Shown here piece after piece: positions 56,814-64,000 of a stretch of DNA of 64,000 nt (position 1 is the first letter of the stretch; each line of letters starts with the position of its first letter). The translations under genes and the position numbers were made by a program. The notes beneath the pieces were generated by a model. The model searched no databases, was not told the DNA's origin, and saw only the letters and a program-made list of their open reading frames with translations. Origin of the DNA: Verrucosispora sioxanthis (GTDB taxonomy: Bacteria > Actinomycetota > Actinomycetes > Mycobacteriales > Micromonosporaceae); contig NZ_SAIY01000001.1 of the NCBI RefSeq assembly GCF_010560025.1, positions 620,001 through 684,000 on the forward strand. The letters are read 5' to 3'.

Positions 56814-58022
56814 ATGAGCGACTGGACTGCCTTCGGACGGGTGGACGCGGACGGCACCGTTTACGTCAAGACCGCCGAGGGCGAGCGGGTGGTCGGATCC
56901 TGGCAGGCGGGAGCACCGGAGGAAGGGCTGGCACACTTCGCACGCCGCTTCGCCGACCTGGTGACCGAGGTGGATCTGACCGAAGCACGGCTCAACTCCG
57001 GTGCGGCGGACGCCAACCATTCGCTCGCCACCATCCGACGGATCCGTGCTTCCCTCCCCGAGGCTCACGTCGTCGGCGACATCGACGCCCTGGCGACCCG
57101 GCTCGACAAGCTCGCCACCGTTGCCGAGGAGAAGGCCGGTGAGGCCCGGGCGGCGAAGGAGGCCGCCCGCGTCGAGGCGCTCGCCCGCAAGACCGCCCTG
57201 GTGGAGGAGGCCGAGAAGCTGGCTGCCGAGTCGACCGGTTGGAAGACCGCCGGTGACCGGCTCAAGGAGATCCTCGACGAGTGGAAGACCATCCGGGGGG
57301 TCGACAAAAAGACCGATGGCGAGTTGTGGAAGCGGTTCGCCGCCGCCCGGGACGGCTTCACCCGCCGCCGAGGTGCCCACTTCGCCTCCCTCGACGCGCA
57401 GCGCAAGCAGGCGCAGACGGTCAAGGAGGAGCTGGTCGCCGAGGCCGAGAAGGTCGCCGAATCGACCGACTGGGCGGCGACGGCCAACCACCTCAAGAAC
57501 CTGATGACGCAGTGGAAGGCCGCGCCGCGCGCCTCGAAGGAGGCCGAGCAGAAGCTCTGGGAACGGTTCCGGGCCGCCCAGGACGCCTTCTTCAGCCGGC
57601 GTAGCGAGGTTTTCTCCGCCCGGGACAACGAGCAGCGCGCCAACCTGGAGCGCAAGCAGGCACTGCTCGCCGAGGCCGAGGCGCTCGACATCGACGGCGA
57701 CCCGAAGGGCGCCCAAGCGAAGCTGCGGGAGATCCAGGCGCAGTGGCACGAGGCCGGTCGGGTGCCGCGCGAGGCGGCAGCCGGGCTGGAGCGCCGGCTG
57801 CGCGCAATCGACGAGAAGGTCCGCGAGGTGATGGACTCGGCCTGGCGGCGCACCAGCCGGGAGGACAATCCGCTGCTGGCCCAGATGCGTTCGCAGGTCG
57901 CGGAGGCAGAGGAGCGGCTGGCCCGGGCGCAGGCCGCGGGTGACACCCGACGGATCAAGGAGGCCGAACAGGCGCTGGAGTCCAAGCGCCAGTTCCTCAA
58001 GCTGGCTGAACAGTCGAGCTGA
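56814..58022 (+). CDS. DUF349 domain-containing protein
   Basis: 402 residues from ATG 56814 (MSDWTAFGRVDADGTVYVK). Several tandem DUF349 three-helix units (STGWKTAGDRLKEILDEWKTI, STDWAATANHLKNLMTQWKAA, DPKGAQAKLREIQAQWHEAG) form a long, charged, mostly alpha-helical coiled-coil protein. Cytosolic; function unknown in bacteria, with nucleic-acid association suspected. Ends at a strong terminator. Confidence 0.92.
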   Translation: MSDWTAFGRVDADGTVYVKTAEGERVVGSWQAGAPEEGLAHFARRFADLVTEVDLTEARLNSGAADANHSLATIRRIRASLPEAHVVGDIDALATRLDKLATVAEEKAGEARAAKEAARVEALARKTALVEEAEKLAAESTGWKTAGDRLKEILDEWKTIRGVDKKTDGELWKRFAAARDGFTRRRGAHFASLDAQRKQAQTVKEELVAEAEKVAESTDWAATANHLKNLMTQWKAAPRASKEAEQKLWERFRAAQDAFFSRRSEVFSARDNEQRANLERKQALLAEAEALDIDGDPKGAQAKLREIQAQWHEAGRVPREAAAGLERRLRAIDEKVREVMDSAWRRTSREDNPLLAQMRSQVAEAEERLARAQAAGDTRRIKEAEQALESKRQFLKLAEQSS

Positions 58023-58037
58023 GTCGCGTCGGCTACC

Positions 58038-58065
58038 GAGCCCCCGCCCTTTGAGGCGGGGGCTC
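58038..58065 (+). terminator. terminator after DUF349
   Basis: Stem GAGCCCCCGCC / GGCGGGGGCTC with a 6-base loop, 15 bp past the stop. Confidence 0.75.
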
Positions 58066-58156
58066 CGTTGTGTCCGTCCCGCCGGTACTTGACGACCAGA
58101 CGAAGCGCGTTCGGGCGGCACACCCTTTACATCGACGACCGTCTGTGGTTCGCTGA

Positions 58157-58170
58157 GGAAAGCGCTTACC
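58157..58170. promoter_or_regulatory. LacI-type operator-like sequence before pectate lyase
   Basis: GGAAAGCGCTTACC, a near-palindrome around AGCGCT, matches the general form of LacI-family operators controlling actinobacterial glycan-degradation genes. About 150 bp before the pectate lyase start. Confidence 0.5.
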
Positions 58171-58322
58171 TATGGGCACGGCACGGGAGCCATCCGTACA
58201 GCGCAGTCAGCAATTGGTAAGTCCATTGGCAGGGACGGCCCGACCGGCACGCCCGTCTGGGCACCGGGCAAACGCGGATCGAGCCGACCATCCCTGCGCA
58301 CCCTCTCCGAGAGGAAGCGACC

Positions 58323-59696
58323 ATGCGCACCGCACGGCGTCGTACGACGCTGCTCGCCACCACCGCCTCGGCCACCGCCGCACTGCTCGCCGCCGGGGTA
58401 CTTACCGCCGTCACCGCCCACGCCGCGGCCGGCTGCCAGGTCAACTACTCGGTCGCCGGCGAGTGGCCGGGCGGCTTCACCGGCAACGTCGTCGTCACCA
58501 ATCTCGGCGACCCCATCTCCGGCTGGACCCTGCGCTGGTCGTACAGCGCCGGGCAGCAGGTCGTCAGCCCCTGGAACGCGACGATCTCGCAGAGCGGGAG
58601 CCAGGTGACCGCCACCAATGTCGCCTACAACGGCAACATCCCCACCAACGGGAACGTCTCGTTCGGGTTCAACGGCTCCTGGAACAACTCCAGCAACCCG
58701 GCCCCGACGAGCTTCACCCTCAACGGCGTGTCCTGCACCGGCGGCGTCACGCCAACCACCCCCGGCGGAACCACGCCGCCACCCACCACCACACCACCGA
58801 CCACTCCGCCACCGACCACTCCGCCACCCGGCCCGGTACCGACGGGTCTGGTCGGCTGGGCCACCCAGAACGGTGGCACCACCGGCGGAGGTAACGCCTC
58901 CTCCACCACGGTCACCAGCGAGTCGGCGCTCCGTTCGGCAGTCAGTTCGTCAAGCGCCGCGGTTATCCGGGTGTCCGGCACGATCAGCTGCTCCGGCATG
59001 CTCAGCGTGGGCAGCAACAAGAGCATCCTCGGCGTCGGCTCGTCGGCCACGATCTCCGGTTGCGGCTTCAACATCAATGGCAGCCGGAACGTGATCATCC
59101 GTAACATCAACTTCCGCAACTGGAACGACGACGCCATCAACGTGCAGGAGTCGGCCACCAACGTCTGGGTGGACCACAACTCGTTCACCAACGGCTACGA
59201 CGGCGCGGTGGACATCAAGCGCGGCTCCGACTACATCACGGTGTCCTGGAACCGGGTGTTCAACCACGACAAGTCCATGCTGCTCGGGCATTCCGACAAC
59301 AACAGCAGCCAGGACCGCGGCCACCTGCGGGTGACCTACCACCACAACTGGTTCGACGGTTCCGGCAGCCGGCACCCGCGGGTGCGGTTCGGTAACCCGG
59401 TCCACGTGTTCAACAACTACTACTACAACAACGACTACGGCGTCGCGTCGACCATGGGCGCCGGCGTGCTCGTCGAGGGCAACTACTTCGAGTCCGTCGA
59501 CGACCCGACCCTGGTCGGGTACGCCGCGTCGGGCCCGGGGACGTTGGTCCAGCGCAACAACCACTTCGTCAACTCCGGCAGCCCGCAATCGTCGGGCAGC
59601 GTGGCGAGCATCCCGTACTCGTACTCGCTGACCAGCGCCAGCCAGGTCAAGTCGGTCGTCACCAACGGCGCAGGCACCGGCAAGATCGGCCTGTAA
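58323..59696 (+). CDS. secreted pectate lyase (PL1) with CBM2 domain
   Basis: 457 residues. Signal peptide (~35, ending AHAA), a CBM2 cellulose-binding module (CQVNYSVAGEWPGGFTGNVV, ISGWTLRWSYSAGQQV, WNATISQSGSQVTATNV), a Pro/Thr linker, then a PL1 parallel beta-helix (WVDHNSFTNGYDGAVDIKRGSDY, YHHNWFDGSGSRHPRVRFG with catalytic Arg, VHVFNNYYYNNDYGV). Cleaves polygalacturonate by beta-elimination; the CBM anchors it to plant cell walls. An operator-like sequence upstream suggests sugar control. Confidence 0.95.
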   Translation: MRTARRRTTLLATTASATAALLAAGVLTAVTAHAAAGCQVNYSVAGEWPGGFTGNVVVTNLGDPISGWTLRWSYSAGQQVVSPWNATISQSGSQVTATNVAYNGNIPTNGNVSFGFNGSWNNSSNPAPTSFTLNGVSCTGGVTPTTPGGTTPPPTTTPPTTPPPTTPPPGPVPTGLVGWATQNGGTTGGGNASSTTVTSESALRSAVSSSSAAVIRVSGTISCSGMLSVGSNKSILGVGSSATISGCGFNINGSRNVIIRNINFRNWNDDAINVQESATNVWVDHNSFTNGYDGAVDIKRGSDYITVSWNRVFNHDKSMLLGHSDNNSSQDRGHLRVTYHHNWFDGSGSRHPRVRFGNPVHVFNNYYYNNDYGVASTMGAGVLVEGNYFESVDDPTLVGYAASGPGTLVQRNNHFVNSGSPQSSGSVASIPYSYSLTSASQVKSVVTNGAGTGKIGL

Positions 59697-59710
59697 CCGT
59701 CGGTTTCACG

Positions 59711-59743
59711 GTGTTCCCCGGCCACCCGGTGGCCGGGGAACAC
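59711..59743. terminator. bidirectional terminator, pectate lyase / miaB
   Basis: Perfect 15-bp stem GTGTTCCCCGGCCAC / GTGGCCGGGGAACAC with a 3-base loop between convergent genes. Confidence 0.85.
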
Positions 59744-59791
59744 ACCTGCCTCACGCCGGTAGACGCCTGCCGAACTCGACCCGGCGCTCGG

Positions 59792-61288
59792 TCAGCGTAC
59801 GCAGGCCGACTCGGCCGGCGGCGCGGCCGGCGGCACGCCCACCGTGGGCAGCCCCAGCGACACCCCGCCGGTACGCGGCACCCGTCCGGCCTCAACCGCG
59901 TCACCGGCCCTGGTCCGCCGGTGCGACAGGGGTTGACCGTCGGCGTTCAGATGGTGCGGAGCAGCGTAGGTGACCGTGGTCTCAACGAGGTCACCCGGGC
60001 GGATCGCACCCGCCAGCGACCCCACGTCGAAGTGCACCAGGCGGCCGTCGCAGGCCCGGCCCGACATCCGGCCGGTCCGCTCGTCCTTGCGGCCCTCACC
60101 GACGGCGACCAGCACCTCGACCGGCGTCCCGACGAGCTTGCGGTTCTCCGCCCAGGTGATCTCCTCCACGCAGGCGATCAGCCGCTCATACCGCTCCTGC
60201 ACGACCTGTTTGGGCAGCTGGCCGTCCATGCTCGCGGCCGGGGTGCCGGGCCGCTTGGAGTACTGGAAGGTGAACGCGGAGGCGAACCGCGCCTCGCGGA
60301 CCACGTCCAGGGTGCGCTCGAAGTCGGTCTCGGTCTCGCCGGGGAAGCCGACGATGATGTCGGTGGTGATCGCCGCGTCGGGCATGGCGGCGCGGACCTT
60401 TTCGATGATCCCCAGGTACTTCTCCGACCGGTACGACCGGCGCATCGCGCGCAGCACGTCGTCCGAGCCGGACTGCAACGGCATGTGCAGCGAGGGGCAG
60501 ACGTTCGGCGTCTCGGCCATCGCCGCAATCACGTCGTCGGTGAAGTCCTTCGGGTGCGGGCTGGTGAACCGGACCCGCTCCAGCCCGTCGATCTCGCCGC
60601 AGGCGCGCAGCAGCTTGCCGAAGGCGTACCGGTCGCCGAACTCGACGCCGTAGGAGTTGACGTTCTGCCCGAGCAGGGTCACCTCCAGCACGCCCTCGTC
60701 GACAAGCGCCCGGACCTCGCTGAGGATGTCGCCGGGGCGGCGGTCCTTCTCCCGGCCGCGCAGCGACGGCACGATGCAGAAGGTGCAGGTGTTGTTGCAG
60801 CCCACCGAGATCGACACCCAGCCGGCGTAGGTCGACTCGCGGCGGGTCGGCAGCGTCGAGGGGAAGACGTCGAGGGATTCGAGGATCTCCACCTCGGCGG
60901 CGGCGTTGTGCCGGGCGCGCTCCAGCAGCACCGGCAGCGAGCCGATGTTGTGGGTACCGAAGACCACGTCCACCCACGGTGCCCGGCGGACGATGTCGCC
61001 CCGGTCCTTCTGGGCCAGGCAGCCACCGACGGCGATCTGCATCCCCGGGTGCCGGTTCTTGACCGGACGCAGGTGACCGAGGTTGCCGTAGAGCCGGTTG
61101 TCCGCGTTCTCGCGGACCGCGCAGGTGTTGAACACCACCACGTCGGGGGTGTCCTCGGCCTCGCCCGCGCGGACGTAACCCGCCTGCTCCAGCAGGCCGG
61201 AAATGCGCTCGGAGTCGTGCACGTTCATCTGGCAGCCGTAGGTGCGCACCTGGTAGGTGCGCGGGCCGCCCGCCGCTGCGGTAGTCAT
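59792..61288 (-). CDS. miaB: tRNA-2-methylthio-N6-dimethylallyladenosine synthase
   Basis: 498 residues from ATG 61288. Radical-SAM methylthiotransferase completing ms2i6A37. UPF0004 domain ([50 protein letters not shown] with its Cys), radical SAM cluster [17 protein letters not shown] (CxxxCxxC), and a C-terminal TRAM domain ([15 protein letters not shown]...). The last ~60 residues are an Ala/Pro-rich tail. Works downstream of MiaA. Confidence 0.96.
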   Translation of the reverse strand: MTTAAAGGPRTYQVRTYGCQMNVHDSERISGLLEQAGYVRAGEAEDTPDVVVFNTCAVRENADNRLYGNLGHLRPVKNRHPGMQIAVGGCLAQKDRGDIVRRAPWVDVVFGTHNIGSLPVLLERARHNAAAEVEILESLDVFPSTLPTRRESTYAGWVSISVGCNNTCTFCIVPSLRGREKDRRPGDILSEVRALVDEGVLEVTLLGQNVNSYGVEFGDRYAFGKLLRACGEIDGLERVRFTSPHPKDFTDDVIAAMAETPNVCPSLHMPLQSGSDDVLRAMRRSYRSEKYLGIIEKVRAAMPDAAITTDIIVGFPGETETDFERTLDVVREARFASAFTFQYSKRPGTPAASMDGQLPKQVVQERYERLIACVEEITWAENRKLVGTPVEVLVAVGEGRKDERTGRMSGRACDGRLVHFDVGSLAGAIRPGDLVETTVTYAAPHHLNADGQPLSHRRTRAGDAVEAGRVPRTGGVSLGLPTVGVPPAAPPAESACVR

Positions 61289-61373
61289 GACGTGCACAGC
61301 GTAGCTGGGCCCGAGGAATCGGACGCAAACGTGATGCACTGCGGCAGCCGACCCGCCGCGGCGTCGTAGGACC

Positions 61374-61853
61374 TCAGGCGGCGGCCAGGGCGGGGTTCAC
61401 CGAGTCGGGCGCCCAGCGGGAGCGGCGGCAACGCGACCAGCCCCGGCAGCGCGGATCCGCCTCGGTGCACAGCCGGCGGTCGCTGAGCACCTCGCCGTCG
61501 TCGGTCTCCCGCACGTCGAAGTGGACCGGGCGGATGCTGCCGTCCGGGGCCACCAGCAGGTGCCGGGTGTCGTCGAGCGTGTCGTCACGCAGGACGCAGT
61601 TGCGGCCGAGCAGCCGGGCCAGCGCCGCGACGCTGGGCAGCTCGGGCAACTCGTCCGGTACGCCGTAGCAGTCCACGATCGTGGCGAACTCCCCCGGCGC
61701 CTGCCAGACGTCGCAGACCACCGCGTACGTCGGCAGCCGCAGCGGATCCGCCACCGCCAGCGGCATCACCACCCGACCGAGCGCGTCGGCCAGCGCCGGG
61801 TAGACCTCCACCGGTCGTACCTGGTCGATTCTCCAGTTCCACAGCTCGGTCAT
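61374..61853 (-). CDS. conserved-looking hypothetical protein
   Basis: 159 residues from ATG 61853 ([27 protein letters not shown]). Mixed alpha/beta, soluble; a cysteine-rich C-terminus ([17 protein letters not shown]). No family recognised. Lies between miaB and selD with its own upstream region and hairpin. Coding potential is good (codon bias, no competing frame), but function is open. Confidence 0.6.
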   Translation of the reverse strand: MTELWNWRIDQVRPVEVYPALADALGRVVMPLAVADPLRLPTYAVVCDVWQAPGEFATIVDCYGVPDELPELPSVAALARLLGRNCVLRDDTLDDTRHLLVAPDGSIRPVHFDVRETDDGEVLSDRRLCTEADPRCRGWSRCRRSRWAPDSVNPALAAA

Positions 61854-62068
61854 GCCGTCTCCTCGCTGTGCTCGTCCCCACCGGCCTCCGGATCGGGCCA
61901 TACGACGATGGTGGGGGGCATTTGCCCCCAGCCGGGGGCAAGTTACCGGTCTGTGACCATTCTGGCCCAAATTTCCCGGAGCATCATCGCTCCAGGTAGC
62001 GGGAAGATGACAGTTTATCGGGTATCGTGCGCGTTCCCACGCAACGGCACGCGTACCGAAACCTGCGT
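61854..62068. promoter_or_regulatory. 215-bp region between selD and the hypothetical gene
   Basis: Contains a strong hairpin TTGCCCCC-AGCC-GGGGGCAA (61922-61941), which could terminate selD or attenuate the downstream gene, and an AT-richer stretch (61945-62030) that probably holds the hypothetical gene promoter. No RNA gene, including tRNA-Sec, is recognised. Confidence 0.4.
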
Positions 62069-63058
62069 TCAGCGCAGGACGACCCGGTGTTCCCCGGGGG
62101 GCAGCAGCTCACCGATCACCGGGGCGCCCGGTATCTCCCCGGCGATCAGCAGCCCGCCGGAGGTCTGCGCGTCGGCCAGCAGCAGCCGATCCTGCTCGGT
62201 GGCGGCGCCGAAGTCCGTCCACGGGGTCACCCACTCCAGGTTGCGGCGGGAACCACCGCTGACGTACCCGTCCCGGACCGCCTCGCGGGCACCGGCCAGG
62301 TACGGCACCCGGGCGGTGTCGATCGCCACCGTCAGCCGGCTCGCCCGGGCCAGCTTCGAGGCGTGCCCGAGCAGACCGAATCCGGTCACGTCGGTGCCGC
62401 AGCGCACGCCGGCCGCCACGGCCACCCGCGCGGCGTCCCGGTTCAGCGTGGTCATCGCCGCCACCGCCGCCGGGAAGCTCTCGCCGGTGCTCTTGTGGCG
62501 GGTGTTGAGCACGCCGACGCCGAGCGGTTTGGTAAGCGACAGCGGCAGACCGGCCCGCCCGGCGTCCAGGGTGATCAGCTCTTCCGGCCGGACCAGCCCG
62601 GTGACGGCCAGGCCGTACTTCGGGCCGTCGTCGTCGACGCTGTGCCCGCCGACCAGATGACAGCCCGCCGCGCGGGCCACGTCCAGGCCACCGCGCAGCA
62701 CCTCCCGGGCCAGTTCCAGCGGCAGCACCTCGCGCGGCCAGCAGAGCAGGTTGAGCGCCACCAGCGGGCTGCCGCCCATCGCATACACGTCGGACAGCGC
62801 GTTGGTGGCGGCGATCCGACCCCAGTCGTACGCGTCGTCGACCACCGGGGTGAAGAAGTCCGCCGTGGTCACCAGGCCGGTGCGCTCGTCCAGCCGGACC
62901 ACCGCGGCGTCGTCACCATGGTCCAGCCCGACCAGCAGCTCGGCGGTGCCGGCAGCGGGGCCGAGACCGGCGACCATCGCCTCCAACTCGCCGGGCGGGA
63001 TCTTGCAGGCGCACCCGCCGCCACGGGCGTACCGGGTCAACCGCACGGGCTCGGTCAT
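62069..63058 (-). CDS. selD: selenide, water dikinase
   Basis: 329 residues. Makes selenophosphate from selenide and ATP, for selenocysteine or 2-selenouridine. The active-site motif is GGGCACKIPPGELEAMVAGL with Cys (not Sec) at the catalytic position, then DDAAVVRL, the PurM/AIR-synthase-like metal and ATP motifs (VTTADFFTPVVDDAYDWGRIAA, GGHSVDDDGPKYG) and TDVTGFGLLGHASKLAR. No selA, selB, selC or mnmH-like gene is near, so the Se pathway partner is elsewhere. Confidence 0.93.
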   Translation of the reverse strand: MTEPVRLTRYARGGGCACKIPPGELEAMVAGLGPAAGTAELLVGLDHGDDAAVVRLDERTGLVTTADFFTPVVDDAYDWGRIAATNALSDVYAMGGSPLVALNLLCWPREVLPLELAREVLRGGLDVARAAGCHLVGGHSVDDDGPKYGLAVTGLVRPEELITLDAGRAGLPLSLTKPLGVGVLNTRHKSTGESFPAAVAAMTTLNRDAARVAVAAGVRCGTDVTGFGLLGHASKLARASRLTVAIDTARVPYLAGAREAVRDGYVSGGSRRNLEWVTPWTDFGAATEQDRLLLADAQTSGGLLIAGEIPGAPVIGELLPPGEHRVVLR

Positions 63059-63246
63059 CTCCTCATGATCTCCGTCACGGAGGCGGGATGCCAGCCGGGC
63101 GGGTCAAATTCGGACGCCGGAGTCGGATCATCCATGGTGTTACCGCTCCGTGACCATCTGAGTTGTGTTCCGCCACTTCACCCCGCCTACAGTGGCCGCT
63201 ACCGGGGGTCGACCGACTCCCGACAGCGACGAGGAGGACAGACGAC

Positions 63247-63993
63247 GTGGCGACGGGCGAACCGCTCATCGTGCTGGACTCGGTCAACAAGTGGTTCGGG
63301 CCGTTGCACGTACTCGACGACGTCTCGCTGTCGGTGGGCCGGGGCGAGGTGGTCGTGGTGATCGGCCCGTCCGGTTCCGGCAAGTCGACCCTGTGCCGCA
63401 CCATCAACCGGCTGGAGCCGATCAACTCCGGCACCATCACCTTCGACGGGCAGGCGCTGCCGGCCGAGGGCAAGGCCCTGGCCAGGCTGCGCAGCGAGGT
63501 CGGCATGGTGTTCCAGTCGTTCAACCTCTTCGCGCACAAGACGATCCTGGAGAACGTCACCCTCGGCCCGATCAAGGTCCGCAAGGAGAAGCCGGCGGCG
63601 GCCCGGGAGCGAGGGCTGGCCCTGCTCGACCGGGTCGGCATCGCCAACCAGGCCGACAAGTACCCGGCCCAGCTCTCCGGCGGCCAGCAGCAGCGCGCCG
63701 CGATCGCCCGCGCGCTGGCCATGCAGCCCAAGGCGATGCTCTTCGACGAGCCCACCAGCGCGCTGGACCCGGAGATGGTCGGCGAGGTGCTGGACGTGAT
63801 GACCTCGCTGGCCCGCGACGGCATGACCATGGTCGTGGTCACCCACGAGATGGGCTTCGCCCGGCACGCCGCGAACCGGGTCATCTTCATGGCCGACGGC
63901 AAGCTCGTCGAGGAAGCCGAGCCCAAAGAGTTCTTCGCGAATCCGCGCAGTGAACGGGCCAAGGACTTCCTCTCCAAAATCCTCACGCACTAG
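63247..63993 (+). CDS. gluA: amino-acid (glutamate) ABC transporter ATP-binding protein
   Basis: 248 residues from GTG 63247, with GAGGAGGAC upstream. Walker [17 protein letters not shown]-loop [15 protein letters not shown] signature [16 protein letters not shown], Walker [17 protein letters not shown], and switch His in [10 protein letters not shown]. Of the polar amino-acid importer class (GlnQ/GluA); likely followed by a solute-binding protein and permeases beyond the window. Position after miaB is conserved in actinobacteria (gluABCD near recA). Confidence 0.9.
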   Translation: MATGEPLIVLDSVNKWFGPLHVLDDVSLSVGRGEVVVVIGPSGSGKSTLCRTINRLEPINSGTITFDGQALPAEGKALARLRSEVGMVFQSFNLFAHKTILENVTLGPIKVRKEKPAAARERGLALLDRVGIANQADKYPAQLSGGQQQRAAIARALAMQPKAMLFDEPTSALDPEMVGEVLDVMTSLARDGMTMVVVTHEMGFARHAANRVIFMADGKLVEEAEPKEFFANPRSERAKDFLSKILTH

Positions 63994-64000
63994 CCGTCCG

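Overview
This 64 kb window is a chromosomal backbone segment of a very high-GC actinobacterium, most likely Micromonospora or a close relative in the Micromonosporaceae. The evidence is the codon bias, the many GTG starts with 4-bp GTGA overlaps, the set of actinobacterial DUF families, and a gene order that (from memory) parallels Mycobacterium tuberculosis from about Rv2682c (dxs1) to Rv2733c (miaB). I see no prophage, insertion sequence, CRISPR array, tRNA or rRNA.

Layout. 1-10 kb: a membrane glycosyltransferase-like protein cut by the window edge, a lipoprotein, then dxs, a TRAM-type RNA methyltransferase and a KimA-like potassium/amino-acid permease, divergent from two TrkA-type potassium regulatory proteins. 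10-18.6 kb: the conserved DUF3159 / OB-fold / DUF3710 / dut / DUF3093 / DUF4193 / LytR_C / suhB / principal sigma factor block, ending in a DUF7455 zinc protein and a strong terminator. 18.8-30 kb: helicase, TRIC channel, psuG-psuK pseudouridine catabolism, a BrnTA-like toxin-antitoxin pair, LtrA, a base-excision glycosylase, a subtilisin, a methyltransferase and dtd. 30-35 kb: two ArsR/SRPBCC modules flanking a Spo0M-like gene and a group 2 sigma factor (sigB). 35-44 kb: a PatA-type acetyltransferase beside AcuC deacetylase, a rhodanese, ideR, a YciI/ECF42-type pair, a GlxA-type regulator, and a damaged DUF6010/HIT pair. 44-64 kb: nrdJ-nrdR divergent from lexA, a beta-propeller membrane protein with a GVYGG-repeat tail, hflX, malic enzyme, dapF-miaA-dioxygenase, DUF349, a CBM2-pectate lyase, miaB, selD and a GluA-like ATPase.

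How the genes work together: DNA precursor supply and damage response (dut, nrdJ, nrdR, lexA), RNA modification and translation quality (miaA, miaB, dtd, TRAM methyltransferase, hflX, psuG/psuK), and global transcription and metal control (sigA, sigB, ideR). The nrdR/lexA divergent region shows readable regulation: a promoter with two NrdR-like boxes on one side, and a LexA box over a -35 element plus a possible 27-codon leader ORF on the other.

Most interesting observations: (1) three copies of a large palindromic repeat with arms beginning GTTGATCA, each lying between converging genes; (2) a second palindrome family (ATCTTGGT...ACCAAGAT) at the points where DUF6010 and a HIT-family gene lose their normal ends; (3) a 174-bp tract identical but for one base between sigA and sigB, suggesting gene conversion; (4) paired inverted repeats that look like cognate operators of each ArsR module; (5) clusters of frameshifts in four genes, all consistent with single-base losses near G/C runs, so sequencing error is as likely as gene decay. 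I found no clearly undescribed multi-gene system; the TA-like pair and the two repeat families are the best candidates for novelty.
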